A stretch of DNA of 64,000 bases from Gammaproteobacteria bacterium (GCA_015709615.1 CP054179.1:186001-250000); one strand, 5' to 3'. Counted from the first letter of the stretch, positions 43,432 to 55,997 are shown. The notes: generated from the letters alone by a model not told the origin. Made by a program: numbers and translations.

Positions 43432-44541
43432 TTACCGGGTATACGGACCTATTTCGCGCTGCAGGAATTGATGGAAGTGCTTCATGCCCTCTTCCATCGG
43501 CATTTGGTACGGTCCGGTCTCATTCAAACCCTGCTCATAGAGAGCCCGTCGTCCCGCGGTCATTAAGCGGCAAATCTCATCATCTTCGAGCGCAGTTTCT
43601 TTATATGCCGCCTGTTCGGCTTCAACAAAATCGCGTTCAAATAATGCGATTTCCTCCGGATAATAGAATTCAACCACATTCGTGCAGCTCTCAACACCGG
43701 TCGGCAGTATCGTACTGATGATGAGGGTGTGCGGATACCATTCCAGCATGACATTGGGATAATAGAGCAACCAGATCGCACCATGCGGCGGCATCTCGCC
43801 ATTGGTTTGCTGCAGCACTTGCTCGTGCCATTTGGCATACACCGAGGTACCGGGCTTTTGCAAGCGCGCGCTATCGATCGCAACCGTCTGCACGCTATAC
43901 CAATCACCGAGTTGCCAGTCGAGCTTTTTAGTGTCGACGAAATGGCTCAAACCGGGATGAAATGGATCAACGTGATAATCTTCCAGATACACCTCGATGA
44001 AAGTTTTCCAGTTGCAGTGATAGTGATCGATTTGCACGCGCTCGAACTGGTAGCCGGAGAAATTGAAATCATGCAGCACGTTCAGATTGGCCATGTCGTT
44101 GGCAACATCGCGTTCACCACTAAACAGTAAACCATTCCAGTTTTGCAGGGCCGTTTTGCTCAGATTCAAACAGGGATTCTGGTCGAAATGCGGCGCACCC
44201 AGTAACTTGCCATTCAACGCATACGTCCAGCGATGAATTGGACATACGATACTTTTGGTGTTGTTTCTGCCTGACAGTAAAAGCGCTTGACGATGACGAC
44301 AGACATTGGACAGCAATTCGATGCCTTGTTCGTTACGCATCAGCACCTTGGCATTATTCATCCATTCCGGTACATAATAGTCACCCACATTCGGCACCAT
44401 CACTTCATGCCCCACGTAGCCGGGTCCGTGATCAAACAAAATACGCTTCTCAACTTCAAGAATTTTGGGATCCAAGTACCAGTTGACGGGAAGCTGTGTC
44501 GACATCTCCGCCAGTTGTGAAATCTCAGCCATGTTAGACAT
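43432..44541 (-). CDS. Rieske-type ring-hydroxylating oxygenase, alpha subunit
   Basis: 369 residues from ATG 44541. Rieske [2Fe-2S] site CRHRQ...CPIHRWTY (residues about 80-104), mononuclear iron ligands in EDYHVDPFHPGL, and a helix-grip C-terminal domain. NADH-dependent oxygenase; resembles aromatic or quaternary-amine oxygenases. No reductase partner gene is nearby. ATG 44532 is an alternative start. Confidence 0.85.
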   Translation of the reverse strand: MSNMAEISQLAEMSTQLPVNWYLDPKILEVEKRILFDHGPGYVGHEVMVPNVGDYYVPEWMNNAKVLMRNEQGIELLSNVCRHRQALLLSGRNNTKSIVCPIHRWTYALNGKLLGAPHFDQNPCLNLSKTALQNWNGLLFSGERDVANDMANLNVLHDFNFSGYQFERVQIDHYHCNWKTFIEVYLEDYHVDPFHPGLSHFVDTKKLDWQLGDWYSVQTVAIDSARLQKPGTSVYAKWHEQVLQQTNGEMPPHGAIWLLYYPNVMLEWYPHTLIISTILPTGVESCTNVVEFYYPEEIALFERDFVEAEQAAYKETALEDDEICRLMTAGRRALYEQGLNETGPYQMPMEEGMKHFHQFLQREIGPYTR

Positions 44542-44755
44542 ATAAAACTTTATATCTCCCAAAGAAAAAATTAGCGGCGAAAATACACGAAAAGACAAAA
44601 ATTTAAAACCTATTTAAGCAAGTCGGGAACGAAAAAACGAATGCTTGGCTATAATAGCAATCTTGATAGTAAAATATCAGCCACCCTTGATATCTTACGC
44701 AAACAAAAAAGTAAATTGTACAAGATTGAATTATTAATCAAAAAGAGAGCCCTTA

Positions 44756-46180
44756 ATGAAATCTAAACAGCCGTTAGGAAAAAATTCATGGATATCCATA
44801 TTATCCACAGTATTTGTTGTCGGTCTAGCCGCCTGCGACAGCAGCAGTGAAAAAGCATCCGAAACCTCATCCGCTTCATCCGCTTCGTCAGCAGCAGCCA
44901 CTGCTAAAAGAAACACACCGACAGGCCCGGCTACCGGCATTTTAGTCGATTCTCCCGTTTCCGGCGTAGCATTTGCGGCAACTTCCGGAAAATCAGGCAC
45001 CACTGACGAGAAAGGCAATTTTAATTTCAATCATGGTGACAAAATTGAATTTAAATTGGGCAGTTTGACACTGGGCAATATTCAGGGTTCACAAATTGTG
45101 ACACCGATTGAATTGGCCGGTGACAACAACAATAAACTGCAAAATCTGCTGGTCTTACTGCAATCATTGGATTCCGACAGCGACCTTTCCAACGGTATCG
45201 CGATTTCGCGTGAAACCGCCGCGGCTGTTAAAGGATCGATTAATTTGGATAGCAATCCGGAATCATTTGCCGAATCTGCCGGTTTAAAAGACATCATGTC
45301 TGCCAGCGGCATCCAAGGTGAAATCAGAACACTCGAAGAAGCCCGCAATCACTTCCTGTCACAAGGCGTTGCATTGCTTAGCGCACAAGTCTGGGTCAGT
45401 TACACCAATCAAACTGCCAGCGTACTGCGGGTAGCCGCCGACAGCAGCGGAGAGTACTTGCAAGGCGATGCAAGACCGGATGATTCTTGCGACGAGAACC
45501 GGGTCTGCGGCGGAAAAACCGTCTTTCAGGCCGGTGTTGAATACGGCGTTGCCAAAGCAACCGACTTCGATAACCGAGGCTTCAAGCTGGTCAGTACACC
45601 CAGCGTCGATACCAATCTAAAAGCCGGTTTCTCCAATCCCGGCCCTACTCGACGCGTGCGCACCGATGGCTTTGAATTGATCAATTCCGACATTGTTACC
45701 GTGCAAAGGGCGCGTGAACAAGGCAGCGTATTCGGCGAACTTTTCCATATCGCCAAACCCATTCAGTTGAGCGATGAAAACGAAGTCGCCGAAAAAGAAG
45801 TGAAAGAATCGCGTTATTCAAAAATCGATAACGATGCCAACGGTATTACCGGCGCATGGGCCTATGACAATGAAGCGATCAAAACACAAACTTTGGTTTT
45901 CTTCCCCAACGGTAAATTTATGATGATCGATCCGACCGGTGCCACGCAACGTGAAGATCAAGCAAAATGTGCAAAGCCCGGGATTGAATTCGCTTCCTAC
46001 GCCTATGACAAAGGCAGCAGCAAGTTGAATTTATCGAGCTATACCTACAATACCAACGGTTGTGCCGGTTTCTCCGATGTCGAGGGCGGTATTGGTTTTT
46101 CCATTAATTCTGACGGTAGTACCGCCAAATTGGACAAACCCGGTGAACAATCCGTCACCCTTTACCGCATTTCAAAATAA
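44756..46180 (+). CDS. Large unknown lipoprotein
   Basis: 474 residues. Signal with lipobox VGLAAC (Cys27), Ser/Ala-rich linker, then a carboxypeptidase-like/peptide-binding start (GILVDSPVSGVAFAAT, TTDEKGNFNFNHGDKIEF) and a C-terminal lipocalin-like part (GAWAYDNEAIKTQTLVFFPNGKFMMID). Surface or periplasmic; function unknown. Confidence 0.65.
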   Translation: MKSKQPLGKNSWISILSTVFVVGLAACDSSSEKASETSSASSASSAAATAKRNTPTGPATGILVDSPVSGVAFAATSGKSGTTDEKGNFNFNHGDKIEFKLGSLTLGNIQGSQIVTPIELAGDNNNKLQNLLVLLQSLDSDSDLSNGIAISRETAAAVKGSINLDSNPESFAESAGLKDIMSASGIQGEIRTLEEARNHFLSQGVALLSAQVWVSYTNQTASVLRVAADSSGEYLQGDARPDDSCDENRVCGGKTVFQAGVEYGVAKATDFDNRGFKLVSTPSVDTNLKAGFSNPGPTRRVRTDGFELINSDIVTVQRAREQGSVFGELFHIAKPIQLSDENEVAEKEVKESRYSKIDNDANGITGAWAYDNEAIKTQTLVFFPNGKFMMIDPTGATQREDQAKCAKPGIEFASYAYDKGSSKLNLSSYTYNTNGCAGFSDVEGGIGFSINSDGSTAKLDKPGEQSVTLYRISK

Positions 46181-46274
46181 TCTCCTCGACTCATGATCTT
46201 CCAAGCGGTCCGCCGGATTATTTGAAATTCCGGTGAGCCGCGTGGATTGATTCTTTCTCTCTCTCTCAGCGCTT

Positions 46275-48461
46275 ATGCCGGTCATCCGCGTCGCGCTCAG
46301 TGTTCCGGTCGATACGCTATTTGACTATCAGGCTGACGATGCCAATGAACATGATATCGGTGCGCGCGCATGCGTACCGTTTGGGAAAAAGAAATTAACC
46401 GGTGTCATCGTCGCTGTTGGCGCTGAAACGCAGATTGCCGCGGAAAAGCTTAAACCGGTTCATTGCATTTTCAGAGAAATAAAACCGCTACCGGTCGCGT
46501 TGCTGAATTTATTTCATTTCTGCAGCCAGTATTATCATCATCCGCTAGGCATGGTGATCATGAACGGTCTACCCGTCAAATTGCGCAACAACAAGGCGGT
46601 CAGTTTAAAAAGAAATCCGCATGATGATCGTTATGTCCTGACGGCGGCAGGAACCAGTATTGATTTATCCAGCATTCCGGCACGCAGCCGCGTGGCACGA
46701 AACTTATTGAACGCGTTTCAGCACACCGCTGCGTTGACCGCCTCGCAAGTAAAGCAAATTTCACCGCGCGCGAATAAATTGCTACCGGAATGGATCCGAC
46801 TCGGATGGATAACGGCGCAGCCCATTTCCACTGCACGAGTTACCGGCACCGCAAAAATCCCCACATTGACTTCCGAACAAGCGGTCGCCGTCGATGCGAT
46901 TACCTCCAGCAACTGGCAATTTGATACCTGGCTGCTGCACGGCGTAACCGGCAGCGGCAAAACCGAGGTTTATCTCAGAATCATTGAGCCGATGCTGACA
47001 CAAGACAAACAGACGCTGGTGTTAATCCCTGAAATCAGTTTGACACCACAACTGGAAGCGGTTTTCCGCAACCGCTTTCCCGCCATTCCTGTGGTGAGTC
47101 TGCATAGCGGACTCAACGACACCGAACGCTTAATCGGTTGGCTTCAGGCTCAACGCGGCGAGGCCAAAATCATATTAGGCACGCGTTTGGCTGTTTTTAC
47201 ACCCTTACCCGGCCTTGGGTTAATCATCGTCGATGAGGAACAGGACAGCTCATTCAAGCAACAGGACGGCTTGCGCTATTCCGCACGCGATTTGGCGATT
47301 TTCCGCGGCAAGCAAGCCAACATCCCGGTGGTGTTAGGTTCCGCCACGCCGTCGCTGGAAAGCTATCACCATGCGCTCACCGGCCGTTACCGGCATGTGC
47401 GCCTGCTAAGCCGTGCGGTGCAAAATGCCGCCCTGCCCTCGATCCGCTGCATCGATACGCGCATCAACAAAACTCAGGATGGTTTATCGCAACCGCTACT
47501 GCAAGCATTGGATCAATGCTTGCAAGAAAAGCATCAGAGCCTCATTTTTCTTAACCGGCGCGGTTATGCACCGGTGTTACTATGTAAATCCTGCGGCTGG
47601 AGCGCTGCTTGTCAGCGTTGCTCCAGCCGCCTGGTCGTGCATTTGCGCGATAAAAAATTGAGCTGCCACCATTGCGGTCATCAAGTACAGTTCCCACGTG
47701 CTTGTCCGCAGTGCGGTAATCAAGATATCACACCGTTCGGCCAAGGCACGCAACGTGTCGAAGAAACATTGGCTGCGCATTTTCCATCCGCGCGGATTTT
47801 GCGCATCGATCGCGACAGCACGCGCCGTAAACATGCATGGCAGGAAATTTTGCACGCCATCCAAACGCAGCAAGTCGACATTCTGATCGGCACACAACTA
47901 CTCGCCAAGGGGCATGATTTTCCTAATCTCGCCTTGGTCGGTATTCTGAACGCCGACAATGCGCTCTACAGCACCGATTTCCGCGCCAGCGAGCGGTTGT
48001 TTGCACAGCTAATGCAAGTCGCCGGGCGCGCTGGGCGTGCGAATGTCGCCGGGCATGTGCTGATTCAAACCGAATTTCCCGAGCACCCGCTATACCAGTC
48101 GTTACGGCAGCACGATTACGATGCGCTGGCGCAAACTCTGCTGGCGGAAAGAAAAATTGCCGGATTTCCACCGTATGTCTATCAAGCATTGCTGCGAGCG
48201 GAAGCACACGATATCCGGATTGTCCTGGATTTTCTCAACCAGGCAAAGCAACTTGCCCAATCGCTTGGAACCATCGAATTATTCGATCCAGTTCCAGCAC
48301 ACATGGTGCGATTAAAAGGTCTGGAGCGCGGTCATGTGCTGGTGCAATCCGCATCTCGCAAGCACTTGCAAATTTTCCTGACCGGTTGGTATGCTAAGCT
48401 TATAACATTACCCGGCCAAAAGGTCCGTTGGGTGCTGGATATCGACCCGCTTGAGTTTTGA
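46275..48461 (+). CDS. priA: Primosomal replication restart helicase PriA
   Basis: 728 residues. Walker A GVTGSGKTEVYL, DEEQD box IIVDEEQDSSFKQ, zinc Cys CKSCG...CQRC...CHHCG...CPQCG (four CxxC), and motif V/VI GTQLLAKGHDFPN and QVAGRAGR. Restarts collapsed replication forks. Full length. Confidence 0.96.
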   Translation: MPVIRVALSVPVDTLFDYQADDANEHDIGARACVPFGKKKLTGVIVAVGAETQIAAEKLKPVHCIFREIKPLPVALLNLFHFCSQYYHHPLGMVIMNGLPVKLRNNKAVSLKRNPHDDRYVLTAAGTSIDLSSIPARSRVARNLLNAFQHTAALTASQVKQISPRANKLLPEWIRLGWITAQPISTARVTGTAKIPTLTSEQAVAVDAITSSNWQFDTWLLHGVTGSGKTEVYLRIIEPMLTQDKQTLVLIPEISLTPQLEAVFRNRFPAIPVVSLHSGLNDTERLIGWLQAQRGEAKIILGTRLAVFTPLPGLGLIIVDEEQDSSFKQQDGLRYSARDLAIFRGKQANIPVVLGSATPSLESYHHALTGRYRHVRLLSRAVQNAALPSIRCIDTRINKTQDGLSQPLLQALDQCLQEKHQSLIFLNRRGYAPVLLCKSCGWSAACQRCSSRLVVHLRDKKLSCHHCGHQVQFPRACPQCGNQDITPFGQGTQRVEETLAAHFPSARILRIDRDSTRRKHAWQEILHAIQTQQVDILIGTQLLAKGHDFPNLALVGILNADNALYSTDFRASERLFAQLMQVAGRAGRANVAGHVLIQTEFPEHPLYQSLRQHDYDALAQTLLAERKIAGFPPYVYQALLRAEAHDIRIVLDFLNQAKQLAQSLGTIELFDPVPAHMVRLKGLERGHVLVQSASRKHLQIFLTGWYAKLITLPGQKVRWVLDIDPLEF

Positions 48462-48472
48462 TCTGCATCATC

Positions 48473-48554
48473 ACCGGTGCACAGTAAAATGAGGGTTATA
48501 TCCCATGCACCGGCAAAATATCGCGTGCAAATATACCGCATGCACCGGTAAAAT
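48473..48554. repeat. TGCACCGG repeats upstream of oxidoreductase gene
   Basis: ACCGGTGCA (48473-48481), ATGCACCGGCAAAAT (48505-48519) and ATGCACCGGTAAAAT (48540-48554): one inverted and two direct copies in the 132-bp gap after priA. Possible operators of the 48594 gene. Confidence 0.5.
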
Positions 48555-48593
48555 CTTAGCCCTTACATCACTAAAAAGATCAAGAGCGAACGA

Positions 48594-49592
48594 ATGAAAG
48601 CGGTCTATTTCGGTACGGGAGGGGCAGCCGATGTGCTGCAGTATGGCGATATCGAGTTACCCGGTAAGTGCGGTGAGAATCAACTGCTGATTCATCTCAA
48701 GGCCGCCGGTATCAATCCAATCGATTGTAAAATCCGCTCAGCGCCGGAGCGTTTTCCGGTCACTTTTCCGGTAATTCCCGGTTGCGACGGCGCCGGGATT
48801 GTAATTGCCACCGGTTCTCAGGTAAAAAGTTTTAGCCCTGGCGATGAAGTTTATTTCTCACAGCCCGGCTTTAATAACCGGCAAGGCACCTACGCCGAAT
48901 ATGTTTTGGTCGATGCCGGATTGGCCGCGCTCAAACCGCGCACGTTATCGTTTGAACAAGCTGCCGCCGCGCCGCTGGTTTTTATCACTGCGTGGGAAGC
49001 CTTGCACGACCGGGCGCGCATGACCAGCGGTCAAACGGTATTGATTCATGCCGGTGCCGGTGGTGTCGGTTACGCCGCGATTCAATTGGCGAAGCTGGCC
49101 GGCGCGCAAGTGATTACAACAGTCAGCAATGAAGAAAAAGCGTATTTAGTCCGGCAATTGGGCGCCGATCAAATCATCGACTACCGCACGCAGGATGTGG
49201 TTGTTGAGGTGATGCGCTGGACAGCCGGTAAGGGGGTGGATATCGCATTCGATACCGTGGGTCCCGAAGTATTGCAAACTTGCTTTCGCTGTGTAAAACC
49301 CTACGGCGATGTCGTCACCATATTGCAACCGTCACCGGATACGGATTGGAGCGAGGCACGTAAACGCAATGTGCGTTTTAGTCTGGAATTAATGTTGTCG
49401 CCCATTCTGATGGAATTGGCGGAAGCGAAGCTTCATCAGGGCAAAATATTACAGCAATGCGCTCAGTTGTTTGATGAAAACAAATTGACAGTAAAAATCG
49501 CGCGTAGCTTTGCACTTCCAGATGCAGCAGCAGCGCAGCAATTTCTTGAGCAAACTCACCCTGCAGGTAAGCTTGTCCTGACGATGGGATAA
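48594..49592 (+). CDS. Zinc-type alcohol dehydrogenase / quinone oxidoreductase
   Basis: 332 residues. MDR fold: GINPIDCKIRSAPERFPVTFPVIPGCDGAG, cofactor motif AGAGGVGYAAIQLAKLAGA, DRARMTSGQTVLIHAG. Lacks the catalytic zinc Cys at the usual place, so a quinone-oxidoreductase (NADPH) is more likely than an alcohol dehydrogenase. Confidence 0.88.
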   Translation: MKAVYFGTGGAADVLQYGDIELPGKCGENQLLIHLKAAGINPIDCKIRSAPERFPVTFPVIPGCDGAGIVIATGSQVKSFSPGDEVYFSQPGFNNRQGTYAEYVLVDAGLAALKPRTLSFEQAAAAPLVFITAWEALHDRARMTSGQTVLIHAGAGGVGYAAIQLAKLAGAQVITTVSNEEKAYLVRQLGADQIIDYRTQDVVVEVMRWTAGKGVDIAFDTVGPEVLQTCFRCVKPYGDVVTILQPSPDTDWSEARKRNVRFSLELMLSPILMELAEAKLHQGKILQQCAQLFDENKLTVKIARSFALPDAAAAQQFLEQTHPAGKLVLTMG

Positions 49593-49607
49593 CATTTAAT
49601 CTGATTT

Positions 49608-49638
49608 CCAATACCGCCCATACAACCGGCGGTATTGG
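49608..49638. other. Perfect hairpin after the oxidoreductase gene
   Basis: CCAATACCGCC / GGCGGTATTGG, 11 bp with a 9-base loop, 16 bases after the stop. No T-run on either strand, so not a classic terminator; may act with Rho or protect the 3' end. Confidence 0.6.
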
Positions 49639-49732
49639 ACCTCAACACAACAACAAAAAACACACACCTCGGAAGATACTGACTACAACCTGCTACAACA
49701 CCGTGCTGATCATTCAGCAGCGCTGATTTCTT

Positions 49733-50203
49733 TTAGAACAATCCCAGGTATAACCAGCGATGACTGAAATCATCATTGGTTTTTGCATTGACATCACCGC
49801 CGTTTCCGGAATAATCCAGTTGAATTTGGGGAAAATCGCAGAGATTAAGTGCGCGTGCGGTGCTACGCAAAGTAAAACTGTAACTATTCACATCATGTTG
49901 AACGGCACTGCGACTTTTACTGCTAACGAGCGCTTCACTTGCATCGGTGCCATTCTTCAGGCAGCTGACCACTTCTTCGCTCACGCTAATATCGTTGGAA
50001 ACAGCAGTCACTCGGAGTGTGTTCATGATGCTTTCATCAACGATATCAAAATACACACCGTGCAAATTCTCCATGCTACCACCCACTTGCTTGACTTTAA
50101 ACAACAGGGAACCGTTCGCCGTTTCTTCGATGGTCACCCATGCCATTGGTTTGGTTTGTTGTTGTGCTGCTACGCCGTTAACTAGAAATGATATTGTTGC
50201 CAT
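49733..50203 (-). CDS. Hypothetical protein
   Basis: 156 residues from ATG 50203, decided by AAGGAG before it. Hydrophobic-free, beta-rich (ATISFLVNGVAAQQQ, FTLRSTARALNL, FPQIQLDYSGNGGDVNAK). No signal peptide seen. Not recognised. Confidence 0.65.
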   Translation of the reverse strand: MATISFLVNGVAAQQQTKPMAWVTIEETANGSLLFKVKQVGGSMENLHGVYFDIVDESIMNTLRVTAVSNDISVSEEVVSCLKNGTDASEALVSSKSRSAVQHDVNSYSFTLRSTARALNLCDFPQIQLDYSGNGGDVNAKTNDDFSHRWLYLGLF

Positions 50204-50433
50204 GATCGTCTCCTTAATTAATCCTGTCATGACCACCCTGATTCGGTAGTCGCTGTTGTTGTGAACACAGGAGTAACTATAGACCGGTAAAGCAGTCGAA
50301 TTGTGAAGACAATGCAAACTCTTTGTTAAATATCAGTCAAAATTAACGAAACGGGTAGCCACGGCAGGCATAAATATCAGGTATCCTCATGATTAATCAT
50401 TCAATTCATAGAGTCCTATTGATCGATGAATTG

Positions 50434-51543
50434 TTATTCGGAGAAAAATTCACGCGCCTTATCCATCCACGATTTTGCTCGAGGACTATGCCGTGAACCG
50501 TCTTTCAGGCTGATAGCCTCCAATTCCTCCAGCAATTCTTTCTGGCGTGCTGTCAGTTTGACCGGAGTCTCCACCACGACATGGCAAAGCAAGTCGCCTT
50601 TGTCGTGGCTGCGCACACCCTTGATGCCTTTGCTGCGCAACCGGAAGATCTTGCCGGTTTGTGTTTCAGACGGCACTTTGATTTTGGCGTGTCCCTCGAG
50701 CGTCGGTACCTCGATTTCACCGCCCAGTGCTGCCACGGTAAAGCTGATCGGGATTTCACAATGTAAATTATCACCGTCACGGCGGAAAACCGAGTGCGCG
50801 GATAAATGAATCACAACGTATAAGTCGCCCGGCGGACCGCCGTTCAACCCGGCCTCGCCTTCGCCGGCTATACGGATCCGATCGCCGTCGTCCACCCCTT
50901 CCGGAATTTTTACATTGAGTGTTTTGTGCTGTTTGACACGCCCTACTCCATGGCAACTTGCACAAGGATGCGCAATGATTTTGCCGTTGCCCTGGCATTT
51001 CGGGCAGGTTTGCTGGATAGAGAAAAATCCCTGTTGCATCCTGACTTGACCGTGGCCGTTGCACGTTGGGCAGGTTTTTGCTGACGTACCCGGTTTGGAA
51101 CCGCTGCCGTTACAGGTGTCGCATTTTTCCATGGTCGGAATGCGGATTTTTGTTTCGGTTCCATGCGCCGCCTGTTCCAGGGAAATTTCCAGGTTGTAGC
51201 GTAAATCGGAGCCGCGGTGCACATTGGAGCGCCCGCCGCGCCCGCCGAAAATATCGCCGAAGATATCGCTAAACGCCTCACTGAAACCATGCGCGCCGCC
51301 CCCTCCTCCCGCGCTGGCATCCACCCCGGCATGACCGAATTGGTCGTAAGCCGCACGCTTATTCGCATCCGTCAATACTTCATAAGCTTCCTTGGCTTCC
51401 TTGAACATCTCTTCCGATTTCACATCGCCGGCATTCCGGTCGGGATGATACTTCATCGCCAGTTTCCGATATGCTTTTTTGATGGCCGCTTCGTCGGCAT
51501 CGCGGCTGACGCCGAGTACATGATAATAATCTCGCTTACTCAT
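50434..51543 (-). CDS. dnaJ: Chaperone DnaJ
   Basis: 369 residues. J domain with HPD (YHPDRNAG), G/F region, four CxxCxGxG zinc repeats ([32 protein letters not shown]) and C-terminal substrate domains. Co-chaperone of DnaK; last of grpE-dnaK-dnaJ. Confidence 0.96.
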   Translation of the reverse strand: MSKRDYYHVLGVSRDADEAAIKKAYRKLAMKYHPDRNAGDVKSEEMFKEAKEAYEVLTDANKRAAYDQFGHAGVDASAGGGGGAHGFSEAFSDIFGDIFGGRGGRSNVHRGSDLRYNLEISLEQAAHGTETKIRIPTMEKCDTCNGSGSKPGTSAKTCPTCNGHGQVRMQQGFFSIQQTCPKCQGNGKIIAHPCASCHGVGRVKQHKTLNVKIPEGVDDGDRIRIAGEGEAGLNGGPPGDLYVVIHLSAHSVFRRDGDNLHCEIPISFTVAALGGEIEVPTLEGHAKIKVPSETQTGKIFRLRSKGIKGVRSHDKGDLLCHVVVETPVKLTARQKELLEELEAISLKDGSRHSPRAKSWMDKAREFFSE

Positions 51544-51681
51544 ATTGACTTCCTGCTCGCGTGATAATGATCACCGCTTTAATGGTTAATTTAAACTTTA
51601 CTTAAACACTAAAACGCAGAGTGCGCGCAAGAATCTTTTATCATTCCTGCCGCATCTCTGCGTTTGATGATTTAACAACCG

Positions 51682-53622
51682 TTACTTTTTGTTTTTAACT
51701 TCCTCAAACTCAGCGTCAACGACTTCGCCTTCAACCGGTTTCTCACCGCGGCCTGACGCAGCGGAATCCGCTTGCGGTTGTGCCTGTTGACCGCCTTGCT
51801 GATCCTGTTGCTGATACATCTTTTCAGCCAGCTTATGCGCAGCTTCGGTCAAAGCCTGTGTTTTGGCTTCGATCTGATCCTTATTGTCGGTTTTAAGCAC
51901 TTCCTCGGCATCCTTCAGCGCAGCTTCGACTTTCGCTTTTTCATCGCCGCTCAACTGATCGCCATGCTCTTTCAACGATTTTTTAACCGAATGAATCATC
52001 GCATCGCACTGATTGCGGCTGGCAACCAGCTCTACTGCCTTATGATCTTCCTCGGCGTGCGCTTCGGCGTCCTTGACCATACGTTCGATCTCATCATCCG
52101 ACAAACCGGAACTGGCCTGAATTTTGATTTTATTTTCTTTGCCGGTCGCCTTGTCTTTCGCCGATACGTGCAAAATGCCGTTGGCGTCGATATCGAACGT
52201 CACTTCAATCTGCGGCATGCCGCGCGGCGCCGGTGGAATATCGCTCAAATTAAACTGCCCCAGGCTTTTGTTTCCCGATGCCATTTCACGTTCACCCTGC
52301 AGCACATGAATCGTCACCGCGGTTTGACTGTCATCGGCGGTCGAAAACACTTGCTGCGCCTTGGTCGGGATCGTAGTATTTTTTTGAATCAGCTTGGTCA
52401 TCACACCGCCCAGCGTTTCGATACCCAACGACAGCGGCGTCACATCCAACAGCAGAACATCCTTCACGTCGCCTTTCAGCACGCCGCCTTGAATAGCCGC
52501 GCCGACGGCCACCGCCTCATCCGGATTAACATCCTTACGCGGCTCTTTGCCGAATATCTCCTTGACCTTGTCCTGCACTTTCGGCATACGGGTTTGTCCG
52601 CCCACCAGAATGACGTCGTCAATGTCGGATGCCGTTAGCCCGGCATCTTTGATCGCCGTGCGGCAAGGTCCGGCGGTGCGTTCGATCAAGTCTTCCACTA
52701 AGCTTTCCAGTTTCGCGCGAGTGATCTTGACGGCCAGGTGTTTCGGTCCGGAAGCATCCGCGGTAATGTACGGCAAATTCACTTCGGTTTGCTGGCTGGA
52801 TGACAATTCGATTTTGGTTTTCTCCGCCGCATCTTTCAGCCGTTGCAATGCCAGCATATCCTTCTTCAGATCGATACCGGTTTCTTTCTTGAATTCGTCG
52901 ACCAGATATTCCATCACGCGCGAGTCGAAATCCTCGCCACCGAGGAATGTATCGCCGTTGGTCGCCAGCACTTCAAATTGATGTTCGCCTTCAACTTCGG
53001 CGATCTCAATGATGGAAATATCGAACGTGCCGCCGCCCAGGTCATAAACCGCAATCTTGCGATCGCCTTCTTTTTTATCCAAACCGAATGCCAGCGCCGC
53101 AGCGGTCGGTTCATTGATGATCCGTTTGACTTCCAGGCCGGCAATGCGTCCGGCATCCTTGGTTGCTTGCCGCTGCGAATCGTTGAAATATGCCGGTACC
53201 GTGATTACGGCCTCGGTTACCGTTTCACCCAAATAATCCTCGGCGGTTTTCTTCATTTTCATTAATACTTGCGCGGACACTTCCGGCGGTGCGATTTTCT
53301 TGCCGCGCACTTCCACCCACGCGTCATTGTTGTCCGCTCTGACAATGCTGTACGGCACCATTTTAATGTCGCGCTGCACCATATCTTCATCAAAACGGCG
53401 TCCGATCAATCGCTTGACCGCAAATAAGGTATTTTTCGGATTGGTGATGGCCTGGCGTTTGGCCGAAGCACCAACCAGGATCTCATTATCTTCCGTATAT
53501 GCCACAATCGAAGGCGTCGTCCGTGCGCCTTCCGAGTTTTCGATCACTTTGGGGTTGCCGTTTTCCATGACGGCTACGCATGAGTTCGTGGTACCCAGGT
53601 CGATACCGATGATTTTTGCCAT
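51682..53622 (-). CDS. dnaK: Molecular chaperone DnaK
   Basis: 646 residues. ATPase [40 protein letters not shown]; linker [15 protein letters not shown]-terminal Gln/Ala-rich tail ending EFEEVKNKK. Hsp70, full length. 57 bp after grpE, 138 bp before dnaJ. Confidence 0.97.
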   Translation of the reverse strand: MAKIIGIDLGTTNSCVAVMENGNPKVIENSEGARTTPSIVAYTEDNEILVGASAKRQAITNPKNTLFAVKRLIGRRFDEDMVQRDIKMVPYSIVRADNNDAWVEVRGKKIAPPEVSAQVLMKMKKTAEDYLGETVTEAVITVPAYFNDSQRQATKDAGRIAGLEVKRIINEPTAAALAFGLDKKEGDRKIAVYDLGGGTFDISIIEIAEVEGEHQFEVLATNGDTFLGGEDFDSRVMEYLVDEFKKETGIDLKKDMLALQRLKDAAEKTKIELSSSQQTEVNLPYITADASGPKHLAVKITRAKLESLVEDLIERTAGPCRTAIKDAGLTASDIDDVILVGGQTRMPKVQDKVKEIFGKEPRKDVNPDEAVAVGAAIQGGVLKGDVKDVLLLDVTPLSLGIETLGGVMTKLIQKNTTIPTKAQQVFSTADDSQTAVTIHVLQGEREMASGNKSLGQFNLSDIPPAPRGMPQIEVTFDIDANGILHVSAKDKATGKENKIKIQASSGLSDDEIERMVKDAEAHAEEDHKAVELVASRNQCDAMIHSVKKSLKEHGDQLSGDEKAKVEAALKDAEEVLKTDNKDQIEAKTQALTEAAHKLAEKMYQQQDQQGGQQAQPQADSAASGRGEKPVEGEVVDAEFEEVKNKK

Positions 53623-53679
53623 GTCTAGATCCTTTTAGAGATTAAATTGGGGTTAAAAGTGGAGATACTTGGAAAAAAA

Positions 53680-54273
53680 TCAAGAGTCTTTCGCTTTCGA
53701 AACCGAAACAAGCGCCGGGCGGATAACACGGTCATGCAGCTTGTAGCCCTTTTGCATGACTTGAACCACGGTATTGGGCGCCTGCTCGGAATCCACCATG
53801 CACATGGCCTGGTGCTGATGCGGATCGAACTTCTCGCCTTTGGGATCAATCGCTTTGATATTGAATTTATCAAACACACTGGTCAATTGTTTTTGTGTTA
53901 GTTCCATGCCGTTTTTGAAATTCTCGACCGTGGCATTTTCAACCGCCAAAGCAGCTTCCAAACTGTCCATTACCGTCAGCAGCTCGGTGGAAAAATTTTC
54001 CACGGCATACTTATGCGCATTGGTCACATCGCTTTGTGCGCGTTTACGGATATTTTCCGTTTCCGCCTTGGCGCGAATCCAAGCATCGTGATGCTCGGCC
54101 GCTTTGATTTCCGCCTCTTTCAATAAATGCTCGAGATCAGGTTGAGAATTGGCAATTCCTCCCGTCTGAATGGTGGTGTCACCGGTCATACCCGGTATTT
54201 TGATTTCTTCTTGAGAATCCGGCGTTGTGGTTTGGTTTGTTTCCGTGGTCTGTGAATTTTCTGAGCTTTGCAT
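53680..54273 (-). CDS. grpE: Nucleotide exchange factor GrpE
   Basis: 197 residues. Long N-terminal coiled coil and C-terminal beta domain ([47 protein letters not shown]). First gene of the heat-shock operon. Confidence 0.95.
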   Translation of the reverse strand: MQSSENSQTTETNQTTTPDSQEEIKIPGMTGDTTIQTGGIANSQPDLEHLLKEAEIKAAEHHDAWIRAKAETENIRKRAQSDVTNAHKYAVENFSTELLTVMDSLEAALAVENATVENFKNGMELTQKQLTSVFDKFNIKAIDPKGEKFDPHQHQAMCMVDSEQAPNTVVQVMQKGYKLHDRVIRPALVSVSKAKDS

Positions 54274-54302
54274 CGTACCTCCTCATAAACTGTGGAAGCG
54301 AT

Positions 54303-54329
54303 ATTGGGATAGTTAAGCTGGATTTCAAG
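54303..54329 (-). promoter_or_regulatory. Sigma-32 heat-shock promoter of grpE
   Basis: Minus strand: -35 CTTGAAA (54323-54329) and -10 CCCAAT (54303-54308), spacer 14, about 30 bp before the start of grpE. Close to the RpoH consensus (CTTGAAA, CCCCAT). Confidence 0.8.
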
Positions 54330-54414
54330 CCATCAATGAAAATTTATCCGGCATTACGCATGAATTCATTAGATTGTTCTGCCAATTCAGTCTATTGCGT
54401 AGCAAAATAATTTT

Positions 54415-55821
<1,407 letters not shown>

Positions 55822-55905
55822 TTATCATGCTTGCTTCGCGGCGAAGGCGGTTAATTTTTCAGCAAATTGCTGCGGGATTTTCCAGGCAATCCGCATCGAT
55901 CCTGA

Positions 55906-55937
55906 GCTGCGGCAATTTGCCGCAGCGACAATTTGTC
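55906..55937. promoter_or_regulatory. Two adjacent perfect palindromes
   Basis: GCTGCGGCAA-T-TTGCCGCAGC (55906-55926) directly followed by GACAA-T-TTGTC (55927-55937). Between purB and the riboswitch-like leader. Operator-like; the first is 21 bp perfect. Confidence 0.6.
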
Positions 55938-55945
55938 ACATTGTT

Positions 55946-55973
55946 TTGTCGGAATATTCCCATAGAATATAAA
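55946..55973 (+). promoter_or_regulatory. Promoter of the riboswitch-like leader
   Basis: TTGTCG (55946-55951), spacer 16, TATAAA (55968-55973). Transcription would start near 55981, just before the structured leader. Confidence 0.5.
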
Positions 55974-55997
55974 AACGTAATTTATTAAGAAGGATAT

